Shown here piece after piece: positions 9,258-18,621 of a stretch of 64,000 nt of DNA; the first letter of the stretch is position 1; every line of letters starts with the position of its first letter. The stretch is taken from contig SUXW01000010.1 in assembly GCA_015060765.1 (NCBI GenBank), positions 1 through 64,000 of the forward strand, in the 5' to 3' direction. This DNA is from Bacteroides sp. GTDB lineage: Bacteria > Bacteroidota > Bacteroidia > Bacteroidales > Bacteroidaceae. The notes under the pieces were generated by a model. The model worked only from the letters and a program-made list of their open reading frames with translations, was not told where the DNA came from and did no database searches. The translations under genes were made by a program, and so were the position numbers.

Positions 9258-11204
9258 TTACCAACCGGGGTTCTGAGTCAAACCATAGCCCTTGTTTATT
9301 TCATCTCGTGGCAATGGAGAGAGAAAATACTTGTTTGTCCAGAAAGTAGGTTTTCCATTGGCATCTTGTTCCCACCAACGACGAGCACCATTCGTAATGG
9401 TCACCTTTTCGTAAATGAAATCGGGCCATGCTTCACCTTCGGCCAATTGCGTATCAGTACCTTCCATCTTCTTTCCATCAGCACCCTTACGCCAAGTAAC
9501 CAATTCGTGCAACGGACTTGTAAACTTATCTACACACTTGCGACGGATGATATCGTAAAGACGGCTGTCTTCCAGACCTAATTCACAAGCGCGTTCGCGA
9601 AGAATTTCATTAATCAAGTTTGCCTTATTGCTGGTCAGATTCAATTCCGGATTCATCTTTTCGATAGCACCCAAGCCTACGCGTGCGCGAACCTTATTAA
9701 TTTCTTCACATGCCTTTGTCAAGTTACCGGTTTCTGCCAAGGCTTCTGCATAAATCAAATGCATTTCTGCCATACGGATGTATGAATAAGAAACGGGATC
9801 GTTCTGAATTTTCCAATAGTCACGAATCCATTTGAAAAGAGCCATACCGGTTGAGAAACGGATGGTCCAACCATTCAAATTCGAGTTATTTTCATGAACG
9901 CCACCCTTCCAAAGTTGGAAGTTCATCAAACCCATGTAGTCTTCACGCAATTTTTCACGGCAAACCACCATGGTTTCGTAAAGACGTGGGTCACGGTTTT
10001 CCATGATGTCAATATTATCAGGATTATCAGTTCCATAAATATTTTTATATGGATAATTCTTACCATCTGCCATCGGGAACATTTCCATGTATTCCAATGT
10101 AGGGTTGGTATGTCCTTGGTGACTCTGGTTACCGATAGAAAGTTGCTGATCCCATTCGGCATTCTTATACAAGGAGTGTACCTCAATAATCTTTTCAGAA
10201 TTACCACGGAACCAGTATGCTTCGCGGAAAGCCTGACAATATCCAGCTTCGTCTTGTGAAGCGGGTTGTATCAAAGCATAATGGTTACCATTGGCTGTAT
10301 TTTCGCGGAAGAATGCTTCACAAGCTTTCAAACATTCCTGCCAATATTCCTGCTTATAACCACCATGCCATACATGTTCGATGTTCTGGAATTCTTGTTC
10401 ACCAGTATATTGCATATACGGTTCACTGTCGTTGAACAATGGAGAAGCGGCATAGAGATACAATTTGGCACGAAGCGCCATGGCACCACCCTTAGTCATA
10501 CGACCTGCCCAGTTTTCCGGATCTTCAACCCGCCAAGGCAAACCGGGTTCGTTGATGGCACAAGTAATCAAACTGTCAATGAATTCTACAGTTTGTACTG
10601 TTGTAGCACGTCCACGAGTATAAGCTTCGCCTGCACTATAAACATGGTCGATCAAAGGCAGACCACCGTAATTCTTGAATGCATCCAAATAACGGGTAGC
10701 CATGATTACATAGGTTTCACCTTTCAATTGGCTCTTTTCCGTTTCACTCAAATCGGGTACACGTTCCATGTTCTCAATCAGAATCCATCCCTTACGGATT
10801 GCATCCCAAATACCTGTACGATGACCGGTTGCAAACGCAAACTTGTCCTGACAATAATTAGTACCGGCATGTCCCTCACTCATCAAACCAGGATACCACA
10901 CTTCATTACCCCAAGACCAGGAGCAATGTGAATGAAGAATATCCGAAAGTACTTCTGTTGGAGAAGAGTTCAACTGATTGTTATCGTAAAACGGATGATT
11001 GACGTGATTGTACAAACTCCATAAGAAGTATTTGGTGTATTCGCCTTTGGAGAAAATGGTGTCCTGATTCACATCCACACCCGGTTGTTTTTCCAGGAAG
11101 GCATCCCCTACATTGATTTCATCCACGCAGGAGAAAAGCGTACTGACTCCCATAAAACCGCCCAGGAGCCATAAAGCTATGTTATTATAGAATTTTTTCA
11201 TCAT
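9258..11204 (-). CDS. SusD-like outer-membrane glycan-binding lipoprotein (first pair)
   Basis: A 648-residue RagB/SusD protein with signal peptide and lipobox LFSC. It has the SusD helical core (MALRAKLYLYAASPLFND, YSYIRMAEMHLIYAEALAE, RERACELGLEDSRLYDIIRR) and the C-terminal signature (LSPLPRDEINKGYGLTQNPGW). It is about 85 residues longer than the second SusD, mostly from loops in the middle. It starts 10 nt after the first SusC stop, as expected for a partner pair. A second ATG at 11201 is equally possible. Confidence 0.96.
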   Translation of the reverse strand: MMKKFYNNIALWLLGGFMGVSTLFSCVDEINVGDAFLEKQPGVDVNQDTIFSKGEYTKYFLWSLYNHVNHPFYDNNQLNSSPTEVLSDILHSHCSWSWGNEVWYPGLMSEGHAGTNYCQDKFAFATGHRTGIWDAIRKGWILIENMERVPDLSETEKSQLKGETYVIMATRYLDAFKNYGGLPLIDHVYSAGEAYTRGRATTVQTVEFIDSLITCAINEPGLPWRVEDPENWAGRMTKGGAMALRAKLYLYAASPLFNDSEPYMQYTGEQEFQNIEHVWHGGYKQEYWQECLKACEAFFRENTANGNHYALIQPASQDEAGYCQAFREAYWFRGNSEKIIEVHSLYKNAEWDQQLSIGNQSHQGHTNPTLEYMEMFPMADGKNYPYKNIYGTDNPDNIDIMENRDPRLYETMVVCREKLREDYMGLMNFQLWKGGVHENNSNLNGWTIRFSTGMALFKWIRDYWKIQNDPVSYSYIRMAEMHLIYAEALAETGNLTKACEEINKVRARVGLGAIEKMNPELNLTSNKANLINEILRERACELGLEDSRLYDIIRRKCVDKFTSPLHELVTWRKGADGKKMEGTDTQLAEGEAWPDFIYEKVTITNGARRWWEQDANGKPTFWTNKYFLSPLPRDEINKGYGLTQNPGW

Positions 11205-11213
11205 TCCAAGTTT

Positions 11214-14200
11214 TTAGAAGTTAACTTTGATACCAAAATTATAAACTCGAGTCATCGGATATTTCATGAAGGTACCATAGGCTGCACCGGAAGCTTCAGG
11301 GTCATTAGCCTTAAAGTCGGTGAATGTCAACAAGTTGTAACCTGTAGCATACAAACGTACGCTACCCACTTGTGGCAACCAAGGAATTTTCTTGAATGTA
11401 TATCCAATTTCCGCATTCTTCAAACGAATGTAAGAAGCGTCAATCAACCAAACACTTGAATTATAAGTATTGTGAGCTTGATTAGCAAATGTCAGACGAG
11501 GTAATGTAGCACCTTCTACATGATCGGGACGCCAACTGTTGTCATATACCCATTGAAGCAAAGCACCAGTATTGTTTGAACCGAACTGTGGACGATAATA
11601 AGTATCGAGCTGACGATTTACATTAGAAGCACCAATCCACAACATAGAAATATCGAATCCCTTCCAACTGAGGCTCATATTCAATGAAGCATTGTATTCA
11701 GGAATATCTGTAAATCCAATAGCATGTTGGTCATTAGAGTCAATAGCACCATCACCTGTCAAGTCTACATAGATACAGTCACCTGCCTTCACATCAGCAT
11801 TCTGATTTGGCATTGCTGCGCCATAAGCTGCCTGATAGCGTTTTTCTGTTTCTCCCGGTTCGTAGAATTCAAAGAATTCGTAACCGAAAGGCTGTCCTAC
11901 CGGATGACCTGTACGATAAAGATGGTCATAAATTTGAGGAACTTCGGCTTGTTCGATGATCTTATTACGTGCATAAGTCAACGATGGTGCAATAGAATAA
12001 TGTACTTCACCAATGCGATCATCCCATCTCAAGGTGAGTTCATAACCATGATTCTTTACACGTCCGAAGTTGATGGAAGTAGCCTGCTGACCAGTAATAG
12101 CCGGCAAAGAAGAAGCATTAGAAACGAGGATGTTCTTACGGTCTTCAAAGAAGAAGTCAGCACTCAAGCTCAAGCGGTCGTTGAAGAATTTCATGTCAAC
12201 ACCATAGTTCTGCTTGGTAGCAACTTCCCAAGTTACATCAGGGTTACCCGCTGTAGCTTCGGCAGCACCTGGCAACCAGTTACCATTATTAGTACCAAAG
12301 TTAGCAGTTCCGTTACCGTTATGTCCGGAAGAACCATTGATAAATGTATATGCACCCGGCAAATAGAGGAAACGGGCACCACCCATATTGTCATTACCTA
12401 CCTGACCGATAGAAGCACGGATCTTCATGTAAGAAACGACCTTCTTGATAGGTTCCCAGAACTTTTCTTCAGAAGGTGTCCAACCGATAGATGCTGATGG
12501 GAAGAAACCATAGCGCTTACCCGGAGCAAAGTTTTCAGAACCGTTATAACCCATATTGAAGTCGGCCATATACTTGGATTTGTAGTCGTAAGTTACACGA
12601 CCTACCAAACCTACATAACCCGACGGGATGGAAGTATAAAGTCCTTCGCGATCCCAAGGATAATAAGTCTTGGACTGGTTGTAAAGAAGCAAAGCACCCA
12701 CATTATGTTCACCGAAACGACGTGCATAGTTCAAGCTGGCTTCTGCATACCAGTTACGATCACCCCAACGACTTTCACCATAAGGCAAAGGCCATGTAGT
12801 ACCTTGCTTACGCAATACCTGTTGCATTACACCGTTTTCATCGGGAACCAATGTAGCAACATACTTGGTTCCTGAACCATAACCGTTCTTACGATTCTTT
12901 TGGTGTGTATAGTTAGAGTTATAAGAACCCTTAATCTTGAAATCCAATCCTGGAGTAATGAAATCAAGTTTCAATTTATATTGCAAGTCGAGATTCAAGG
13001 CATTTCTACTTTCCTTAACATAACCCAAGCGATAGAAATAATCCAGACCATTGATACCATATTCTCCTACCAACGCAGGGTCGGCAATAATCTGACGGCC
13101 TTCATCATCGATACCATATCCAGCCATCGGGAGTGCACTCTGCAAGTAACGGAACAATTCCTGTTCGCCACCACCGATAATGTTTCTGTTTTCCAGACGT
13201 CCACCGATATTAACAGAAATAGAGCTCAATTTAGTAAGGTCTATATCCAAGTTGGCACGATAGTTATAACGTTTGTACTTAAAATTGGATTCAGGATCGG
13301 TATTGAATGTTTCAAACAAACCATCCTGATCGAGCATTCCCAACGAAATGAAGTAGCGTGCTTTTTCACTACCACCCGAAACGCTCATGTTATATTGTTG
13401 CTGCCATGCAGCATCTTTCATGATATAATCCATCCAGTTGGTATCAGGATAAACCATCAACATATCACGGTCCTTAAAATGTTGGATAGCTTCCGGACTA
13501 TACTTCAAATTGGCTTCTGCTACTCCATCACCCAATTGGGCATTGTTGTATGCTGTAGCATATGTATACGAATTGGTAGTCTCAATAAATCTGGTAATGG
13601 TTTGCAAACCGGCAGATGCACTGAATGATACACTGGGCTTACCCATTTCACCACGCTTGGTAGTTACAAGGATAACACCGTTGGCACCACGTACACCGAA
13701 TACCGCTGTTGCAGAAGCATCTTTCAAGATGGAGATGTCAGCCACTTCATTCGGGTCCAACTGACTAAATGAACGTTCTACACCGTCTACCAAAACCAAC
13801 GGTTCAGCACCATTCAAAGAGCCGATACCACGGACTCTAATCACCGGATCGTCAGCACCTGGCATACCAGAATATTGAACCGACTGTACACCCGGCAATT
13901 TACCTGCCAAAGCATTACCCAACGAAGCAGAAGGTGACTTCATCAATTCTTTTGAATTAACGTTGGATACCGCACCTGTAACGGTCACTTTTTTCTGTGC
14001 ACCATAAGCTACGACCACAACTTCATCCAAAGTTTGATTGTCCGGAGCCATCGTAACATTCAGCACTTGCTTTGTTACTTTTACATCCTGCTTTTTGTAA
14101 CCTACATAGGAGAATTCCAATGTACTGTTTTGAGGTACGGATTCCAACACGTATTTACCGTCATAATCAGTAACGGTTCCTCGAGTTGTTCCTTTTACCA

Positions 14201-14342
14201 CAACAGATACACCAATCAGTGTTTCTCCAAATTCATCAGTCACAGTACCCTGCACCGTCATACTCTGTGCAAGGATTAATTGGGGTATGAGGGTCATTAA
14301 TAGCCCTATACACCAAACACTAAATCTGTGTGTCTTTTTCAT
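11214..14342 (-). CDS. SusC-like TonB-dependent transporter (first pair)
   Basis: A 1042-residue SusC/RagA family receptor. Signal peptide (ending ILAQ), carboxypeptidase-D-regulatory-like domain at about 28-105 (TVQGTVTDEFGETLIGVSVV, ending EFSYVGYKKQDVKV), TonB-box-like DEVVVVAYG (about 116-124), plug with the SusC signature (VRGIGSLNGAEPLVLVDGVE), then the large barrel ending VYNFGIKVNF. It imports glycan fragments in a TonB-dependent way with the SusD encoded 10 nt downstream. It follows the GH5 gene with a 45-nt gap. Confidence 0.97.
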   Translation of the reverse strand: MKKTHRFSVWCIGLLMTLIPQLILAQSMTVQGTVTDEFGETLIGVSVVVKGTTRGTVTDYDGKYVLESVPQNSTLEFSYVGYKKQDVKVTKQVLNVTMAPDNQTLDEVVVVAYGAQKKVTVTGAVSNVNSKELMKSPSASLGNALAGKLPGVQSVQYSGMPGADDPVIRVRGIGSLNGAEPLVLVDGVERSFSQLDPNEVADISILKDASATAVFGVRGANGVILVTTKRGEMGKPSVSFSASAGLQTITRFIETTNSYTYATAYNNAQLGDGVAEANLKYSPEAIQHFKDRDMLMVYPDTNWMDYIMKDAAWQQQYNMSVSGGSEKARYFISLGMLDQDGLFETFNTDPESNFKYKRYNYRANLDIDLTKLSSISVNIGGRLENRNIIGGGEQELFRYLQSALPMAGYGIDDEGRQIIADPALVGEYGINGLDYFYRLGYVKESRNALNLDLQYKLKLDFITPGLDFKIKGSYNSNYTHQKNRKNGYGSGTKYVATLVPDENGVMQQVLRKQGTTWPLPYGESRWGDRNWYAEASLNYARRFGEHNVGALLLYNQSKTYYPWDREGLYTSIPSGYVGLVGRVTYDYKSKYMADFNMGYNGSENFAPGKRYGFFPSASIGWTPSEEKFWEPIKKVVSYMKIRASIGQVGNDNMGGARFLYLPGAYTFINGSSGHNGNGTANFGTNNGNWLPGAAEATAGNPDVTWEVATKQNYGVDMKFFNDRLSLSADFFFEDRKNILVSNASSLPAITGQQATSINFGRVKNHGYELTLRWDDRIGEVHYSIAPSLTYARNKIIEQAEVPQIYDHLYRTGHPVGQPFGYEFFEFYEPGETEKRYQAAYGAAMPNQNADVKAGDCIYVDLTGDGAIDSNDQHAIGFTDIPEYNASLNMSLSWKGFDISMLWIGASNVNRQLDTYYRPQFGSNNTGALLQWVYDNSWRPDHVEGATLPRLTFANQAHNTYNSSVWLIDASYIRLKNAEIGYTFKKIPWLPQVGSVRLYATGYNLLTFTDFKANDPEASGAAYGTFMKYPMTRVYNFGIKVNF

Positions 14343-14387
14343 CTGAAATAAAATGAGAGTTGTTAATATTAGGATTAATTAATAGGT

Positions 14388-15368
14388 TCATTTTTTCAAT
14401 TCTTCAAATACGATCTTTCCCCATTCCTTAAGATCCGACTCTATCCATGCCCCTTCGGAAGAAGCTTGAGGATAAAGCATTGAACAAGATTCATCCTTAT
14501 CGGAAACGGACCATGCGACCCAGGATATAGAATTACGTTCCATCCACTCAAGCCATTTCTGCCATTCATCCATATTAATGAGACCATCTCCTGAAGCTTC
14601 CATACCGGCACACTCCGTAATAAATAAAGGAAGCCCCTTACTCAAAGCATAATCCGCACGTTTACGCAATTCATCTTTATGCGTATTCGCATAGAAATGC
14701 AATGTGTACATTATATTATCATACCCTGTAATAGGAGAATCTGCTGCAAGATGAATGTCTTGGTCCCAATGCGGAGTGCCCACCAAAATCAAATTATCAG
14801 GATCGATGGCACGAATCGTTTTAATCAGTTCTTCAGAATAAGCTTTTACTTCATCCCAAGAATCGTACACCGGTTCGTTAAATATTTCATATATGACATA
14901 AGGAGAATCTTTATAACGAGTAGCCATCTGTTTAAAGAATTCTTTCGCTTTTGCTGTTTGTATGCCATGACTGTGCCAATCTATTATCACATACATTTCA
15001 TTTTTAATGGCAGCATCTACAACGGCAGTAACACAAGAAAGGGCCGTTTCAGGATCGCTCAAATATGCACCTTCGGGCTCCACTCCCATTGCCGCACGTA
15101 CCAAATTACACCCCCACTCTTCTTTCAGGGTTTTAACGGTAGATGCATTATAGAATCTAGGCCACCAGTTGTGCCATCCATAACTTACTCCGCGAAGAAC
15201 AACGAGATCACCATCTCCATTGTACAAATGAGTGTCCTTCACAATCAAGGCCCTACCATCACATGCTTTTTTCGCACATGAGACCAAAAAGCTTGATATC
15301 ATAAAGACAGTGCAAACGTATATAAGTTTGCATACTAAATTAGCGTTTTTTTTAGGTACATTTTTCAC
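14388..15368 (-). CDS. GH5 endoglucanase lipoprotein
   Basis: A 326-residue glycoside hydrolase family 5 enzyme, most like the endo-beta-1,4-glucanase (cellulase) branch GH5_2. Lipobox FLVSC puts lipidation at Cys31. The TIM barrel shows LRGVSYGWHNWW (58-69), RAAMGVEPEG (91-100), IIDWHSH (128-134), the acid/base Glu165 in YEIFNEP, HFYA (224-227), the nucleophile Glu252 in FITECAG, and WVAWSVSDK (283-291). GH5_2 enzymes often have TEYG at the nucleophile; here it is TECA. As a surface lipoprotein at the head of the operon it would make the first cuts in a beta-glucan that the two SusC/D systems then import. Exact substrate is inference. Confidence 0.92.
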   Translation of the reverse strand: MKNVPKKNANLVCKLIYVCTVFMISSFLVSCAKKACDGRALIVKDTHLYNGDGDLVVLRGVSYGWHNWWPRFYNASTVKTLKEEWGCNLVRAAMGVEPEGAYLSDPETALSCVTAVVDAAIKNEMYVIIDWHSHGIQTAKAKEFFKQMATRYKDSPYVIYEIFNEPVYDSWDEVKAYSEELIKTIRAIDPDNLILVGTPHWDQDIHLAADSPITGYDNIMYTLHFYANTHKDELRKRADYALSKGLPLFITECAGMEASGDGLINMDEWQKWLEWMERNSISWVAWSVSDKDESCSMLYPQASSEGAWIESDLKEWGKIVFEELKK

Positions 15369-15480
15369 AATATATAATTATTATAGGTTTATTATATTCC
15401 TCAAAAGGCCGTGTCATTAACTTACATTATGCAAACATATATAAAAAAACATTCCAAAGCAATAATAAAAGTAAAAAAAA

Positions 15481-15488
15481 CAAAGATA
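15481..15488 (-). promoter_or_regulatory. Promoter -7 element of the polysaccharide utilization operon
   Basis: On the minus strand this reads TATCTTTG, the Bacteroides -7 motif. It would start transcription near 15474 and give a leader of about 105 nt before the GH5 ATG. The -33 element is weak (a T-rich stretch). Confidence 0.55.
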
Positions 15489-15613
15489 GTTGGTGCATGT
15501 ATGTTTAAAAAGAAGGATTCATTTGTTTCCCCAAAGAACATCTTCAAAAAACATTACCCTTCCAATAACATTCCACCCCCTACTGTTTGAGGAAAGGAAT
15601 ATATTACAAACAA

Positions 15614-15640
15614 AAAAGGAACGAATTTCTTCGTTCCTTT
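15614..15640 (-). terminator. Terminator after SRP RNA/tRNA-Thr
   Basis: AAAGGAACGAA and TTCGTTCCTTT (about 15616-15640) form a nearly perfect stem with a tiny loop. On the minus strand TTTTTTGTTTG follows. It lies directly after tRNA-Thr. Confidence 0.85.
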
Positions 15641-15642
15641 TG

Positions 15643-15716
15643 AGCCTCTTGTCGGATTCGAACCAACGACCCCGAGATTACAAATCACGTGCTCTGGCCA
15701 ACTGAGCTAAAGAGGC
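15643..15716 (-). tRNA. tRNA-Thr (anticodon TGT)
   Basis: Read on the minus strand the acceptor GCCTCTT pairs with AAGAGGC, the D stem GCTC pairs with GAGC, and the anticodon loop is TTTGTAA (anticodon TGT). The T arm is GTTGG, TTCGAAT, CCGAC. The anticodon stem has one internal T-T opposition. The CCA end is not encoded. It lies 4 nt after the SRP RNA and appears to share its promoter. Confidence 0.96.
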
Positions 15717-15720
15717 GGGT

Positions 15721-15816
15721 GGGTAAGCTGACTATATCGCGCCGCTACAACCTGCTACCTTTGCTGCGATCAAGCCCTGGAGGATTCACAGGGAGCTGGC
15801 CGTATAGGACTTACCC
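15721..15816 (-). ncRNA. ffs: Small SRP RNA (4.5S RNA type)
   Basis: A 96-nt RNA whose ends pair: GGGTAAG at the 5' end (15816) with CTTACCC at the 3' end. The apical part carries the conserved domain IV bulge sequence, seen as GCAAAGGTAGCAGG on the minus strand, which corresponds to the GGAAGGNAGCAG core of bacterial SRP RNA. It would bind Ffh for co-translational targeting. Identification rests on this motif, the terminal helix and the strong promoter at 15830-15859. A covariance search would settle it. Confidence 0.78.
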
Positions 15817-15829
15817 GTTTTTGCGAGTG

Positions 15830-15859
15830 CAAAGGTAGACATTCTTTTGGAATTGACAA
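15830..15859 (-). promoter_or_regulatory. Promoter of SRP RNA and tRNA-Thr
   Basis: Minus strand: TTG (15857-15859), 19 nt, then TACCTTTG (15830-15837). This is an ideal Bacteroides -33/-7 pair. The RNA 5' end at about 15816 is 14 nt beyond the -7 box. Confidence 0.8.
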
Positions 15860-15943
15860 TACCCCATCGGATATTTTTTCCTTTTTAGATAGAAAAACAC
15901 ATTTTTTCACTCATAATTATAGGAGCTATTGCCATAAAAACCG

Positions 15944-15951
15944 TACCTTTG
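15944..15951 (+). promoter_or_regulatory. Promoter -7 element for the DUF4199-mntP-apbE gene group
   Basis: TACCTTTG, 25 nt upstream of the DUF4199 ATG. No good -33 element is visible at standard spacing. Confidence 0.55.
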
Positions 15952-15975
15952 CCACTCATTATACATATATTATAT

Positions 15976-16509
15976 ATGAAAGAAAAAAAATCAACGCTAC
16001 AGGAAGGTGCCATGCGATATGGCACAGCCATGGGAATATTTTGGAGCATCAAATTCATTCTCTTCCCGTTAGGCATGAAAATGCCCCTTCTTCTTATGTT
16101 GTTCTTTTTTCTGACTATAGCCGTTCCTATAGTGGGTTATTATTTCGTCAAACGATACCGCAACGATGAATGTGAAGGATACATCAGTTTTTCACGAGCT
16201 TTCATGTTTACATCATTCATGTATTTATTCGCAGCTTTGTTTGTGACAATCGTCCATTATATTTATTTCCAATATTTTGACAACGGGCTTATCATCAACA
16301 CATACAATGAAATGCTAAATCAGTTGACCATTACCGCTAATGGTGAATTAGAATCATCCATCCAAGAATTTCAGACAGCACTCGATATGATTGCCCAACT
16401 CACCCCCATAGAAATTTCATTGCAACTTATATCACAAAACATTTTTTATTGTATCATTATAGCCATTCCAACTGCCATGTTGGTAATGCGCAACAAGAAA
16501 GGAATTTGA
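15976..16509 (+). CDS. DUF4199 inner-membrane protein
   Basis: A 177-residue membrane protein with four hydrophobic segments (about 18-34, 38-56, 75-98 and 150-168). It resembles the DUF4199 family of Bacteroidetes, whose function is unknown. ATG 15976 (MKEKKSTLQ) is preferred over an upstream alternative start that would fall at the promoter. It is followed after 3 nt by a GT2 gene; this DUF4199-GT2 pairing suggests a shared membrane role, but that is inference. Confidence 0.82.
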   Translation: MKEKKSTLQEGAMRYGTAMGIFWSIKFILFPLGMKMPLLLMLFFFLTIAVPIVGYYFVKRYRNDECEGYISFSRAFMFTSFMYLFAALFVTIVHYIYFQYFDNGLIINTYNEMLNQLTITANGELESSIQEFQTALDMIAQLTPIEISLQLISQNIFYCIIIAIPTAMLVMRNKKGI

Positions 16510-16512
16510 ATT

Positions 16513-17463
16513 ATGGATATATCAGTAGTCGTACCTTTATACAACGAAGAAGAGTCTTTACCCGAATTGTTTTCATGGATTCAACGGGTTATGGAAACCA
16601 ATCATTTTTCCTATGAAGTTATTTTCGTCAACGATGGAAGTACCGACCGCTCTTGGAATGTGATTGAAGAATTGGCCAGCAAACATCAGGAAGCCAAAGG
16701 CATCAAATTCCGTAGAAATTACGGCAAATCCCCAGCTTTGTATTGTGGTTTCGAGAAAGCCCAAGGTAATGTTGTCATTACTATGGATGCCGATCTTCAA
16801 GACAGTCCCGATGAAATACCTGAATTATACCGCATGATTACAGAAGATGGCTACGACTTGGTATCAGGTTACAAACAGAAACGTTACGATCCTTTATCCA
16901 AGACCATTCCAACCAAATTGTTTAACGCCACAGCACGCGCGGTTTCGGGAATCAAGAATCTGCATGACTTCAATTGTGGTTTAAAAGCCTATCGCAAAGA
17001 AGTGGTAAAAAACATTGAAGTGTATGGAGAAATGCATCGCTACATCCCCTACTTGGCCAAAAATGCCGGTTTCAACAAAATAGGCGAAAAAGTTGTACAG
17101 CATCAAGCCCGTAAATACGGAACCACCAAATTTGGATTAAACCGCTTTGTCAATGGATATCTTGATTTAATATCTTTATGGTTCTTGTCCAAATTCGGCA
17201 TCAAACCCATGCACATTTTTGGTTTCTTAGGATCAATCATGTTCATATTCGGTTTTATTGCAACCATCATCATTGGCATCAGTAAATTATATGCCATGTC
17301 GCATGGATTACCTTATATCCTAATAACAGATTCACCTTATTTCTATTTGGCTCTGACTACCATGATATTAGGTACCCAACTGTTTCTCGCAGGCTTTTTA
17401 GGCGAAATGATAGCCCGGAATGCCCCCGAGCGCAACAATTATAAAATAGAAAAGGAACTGTAA
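16513..17463 (+). CDS. Family 2 glycosyltransferase, polyprenyl-phosphate type
   Basis: 316 residues. The GT-A domain (1-225) has VVPLYNEEESL, FVNDGSTDRSW and DADLQDSP (DXD-like), the pattern of dolichol-phosphate-mannose synthase/GtrB-like enzymes. Two C-terminal membrane segments (about 235-257 and 270-300) anchor it. Such enzymes move a sugar from a nucleotide donor to undecaprenyl phosphate on the cytoplasmic face. The donor sugar cannot be read. It sits between DUF4199 and DUF6452 genes with 3-nt gaps. Confidence 0.9.
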   Translation: MDISVVVPLYNEEESLPELFSWIQRVMETNHFSYEVIFVNDGSTDRSWNVIEELASKHQEAKGIKFRRNYGKSPALYCGFEKAQGNVVITMDADLQDSPDEIPELYRMITEDGYDLVSGYKQKRYDPLSKTIPTKLFNATARAVSGIKNLHDFNCGLKAYRKEVVKNIEVYGEMHRYIPYLAKNAGFNKIGEKVVQHQARKYGTTKFGLNRFVNGYLDLISLWFLSKFGIKPMHIFGFLGSIMFIFGFIATIIIGISKLYAMSHGLPYILITDSPYFYLALTTMILGTQLFLAGFLGEMIARNAPERNNYKIEKEL

Positions 17464-17466
17464 TAT

Positions 17467-17961
17467 ATGAGAAGAATTCCATTCATTCTTTTAATGCTGA
17501 CATGCACATGTGCATTCTCCTTACAAGGTTGCGGAGAGAGCGACTGCTCGTTAACTACCATTTCGTATGCGCATTTCGATTTTTTAGACAGCAAGACTTA
17601 TAATCCCGTTGGTTTTACCCAAGGAGTGACCGTTACAGGAACAGCTCAATATGAAGATTCAACAATGACAGATACTTTATTCAATTTGGCAGAATCCAGT
17701 ATGAGTCTTCCATTAAGTTTTACCAATCAGACGACCTATGTCATGCACTACTCCGAAACGATGAGAGATACGATTGAAATAACTCATAAGAACATTCCTT
17801 TCGTCAGCGACATCGAATGCGGGACCATGATGCATTATTTCGTAGAAAGCTATAGATACACCACCAATGCGCTGGATTCTGTTGTATTGATTAACCCGGA
17901 AATCACCAATGAAGAAAGAAAGAATTTTAACATCTATTATAGGGCTTCTGATTCTGAATAG
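17467..17961 (+). CDS. DUF6452-like lipoprotein
   Basis: 164 residues with signal peptide and lipobox SLQGC (Cys22). The remainder is beta-rich with no catalytic motif, resembling the family annotated DUF6452 in Bacteroidetes. Its last 53 bases overlap the next gene in a different frame, a sign of translational coupling. Probably acts with the DUF6048 protein at the outer membrane. Confidence 0.78.
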   Translation: MRRIPFILLMLTCTCAFSLQGCGESDCSLTTISYAHFDFLDSKTYNPVGFTQGVTVTGTAQYEDSTMTDTLFNLAESSMSLPLSFTNQTTYVMHYSETMRDTIEITHKNIPFVSDIECGTMMHYFVESYRYTTNALDSVVLINPEITNEERKNFNIYYRASDSE

Positions 17962-18619
17962 TTTTTGGAGCATCTCCAACCTTTGCGCGCAAGAAACCAT
18001 AAACAAGCCATTAACCAAAGAGGAATGGCAAGCCACTCCATTCTATCAAGGCTCGTTTGTCGGTTTGGATATTTTTGGTTTAGGAAGCAAAGTCTTCGGT
18101 GGAGATTATACCAGTACTGAAATCAATGCTGAAGTCAATTTAAAGAACCGTTATTTTCCCGTCATAGAAATAGGATACGGAACCATCGATACTACGAACG
18201 ATGAAACAGATATCCATTTCAAGACATCTGCCCCCTACTTTCGGATTGGAGCGAATTACAATGTATTCTACAAAAAGCCTTATCTTCCAGGACATTTTTT
18301 AGTCGGTCTACGATATGGATTCAGTAATTTTTCCTACGATGTATCAGCGCCTCCGCTAACCGATCCTATATGGGGAAAACCATCCATACCATTTTCTTAT
18401 CAAGGCGTCAAAAGCAATGCCAGTTGGTTGGAATTAGCTATTGGATTGAGAGCAAACATATACAAAAGCCTATACATGGGACTATCTCTACGGTACCGTT
18501 CTAAAATTAGCATCAAAAAGAATGAAAATTCGGATCCGTATTACATCCCAGGTTACGGCAAGAATAAAGGAAGCAACATTGGAATCCTTTACAACATCAC
18601 CTATCAGCTGCCCTTTTAA
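17909..18619 (+). CDS. DUF6048-like outer-membrane protein
   Basis: 236 residues with a signal peptide (cleaved after LCAQ). The mature part has alternating hydrophobic strands with aromatic girdles (HFLVGLRYGFSNFSY, LYMGLSLRYRSKI, GILYNITYQLPF), a small beta-barrel pattern ending in an aromatic C-terminus. It resembles DUF6048. It overlaps the preceding lipoprotein gene by 53 nt, so the two are probably coupled. Function unknown. Confidence 0.78.
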   Translation: MKKERILTSIIGLLILNSFWSISNLCAQETINKPLTKEEWQATPFYQGSFVGLDIFGLGSKVFGGDYTSTEINAEVNLKNRYFPVIEIGYGTIDTTNDETDIHFKTSAPYFRIGANYNVFYKKPYLPGHFLVGLRYGFSNFSYDVSAPPLTDPIWGKPSIPFSYQGVKSNASWLELAIGLRANIYKSLYMGLSLRYRSKISIKKNENSDPYYIPGYGKNKGSNIGILYNITYQLPF

Positions 18620-18621
18620 AT

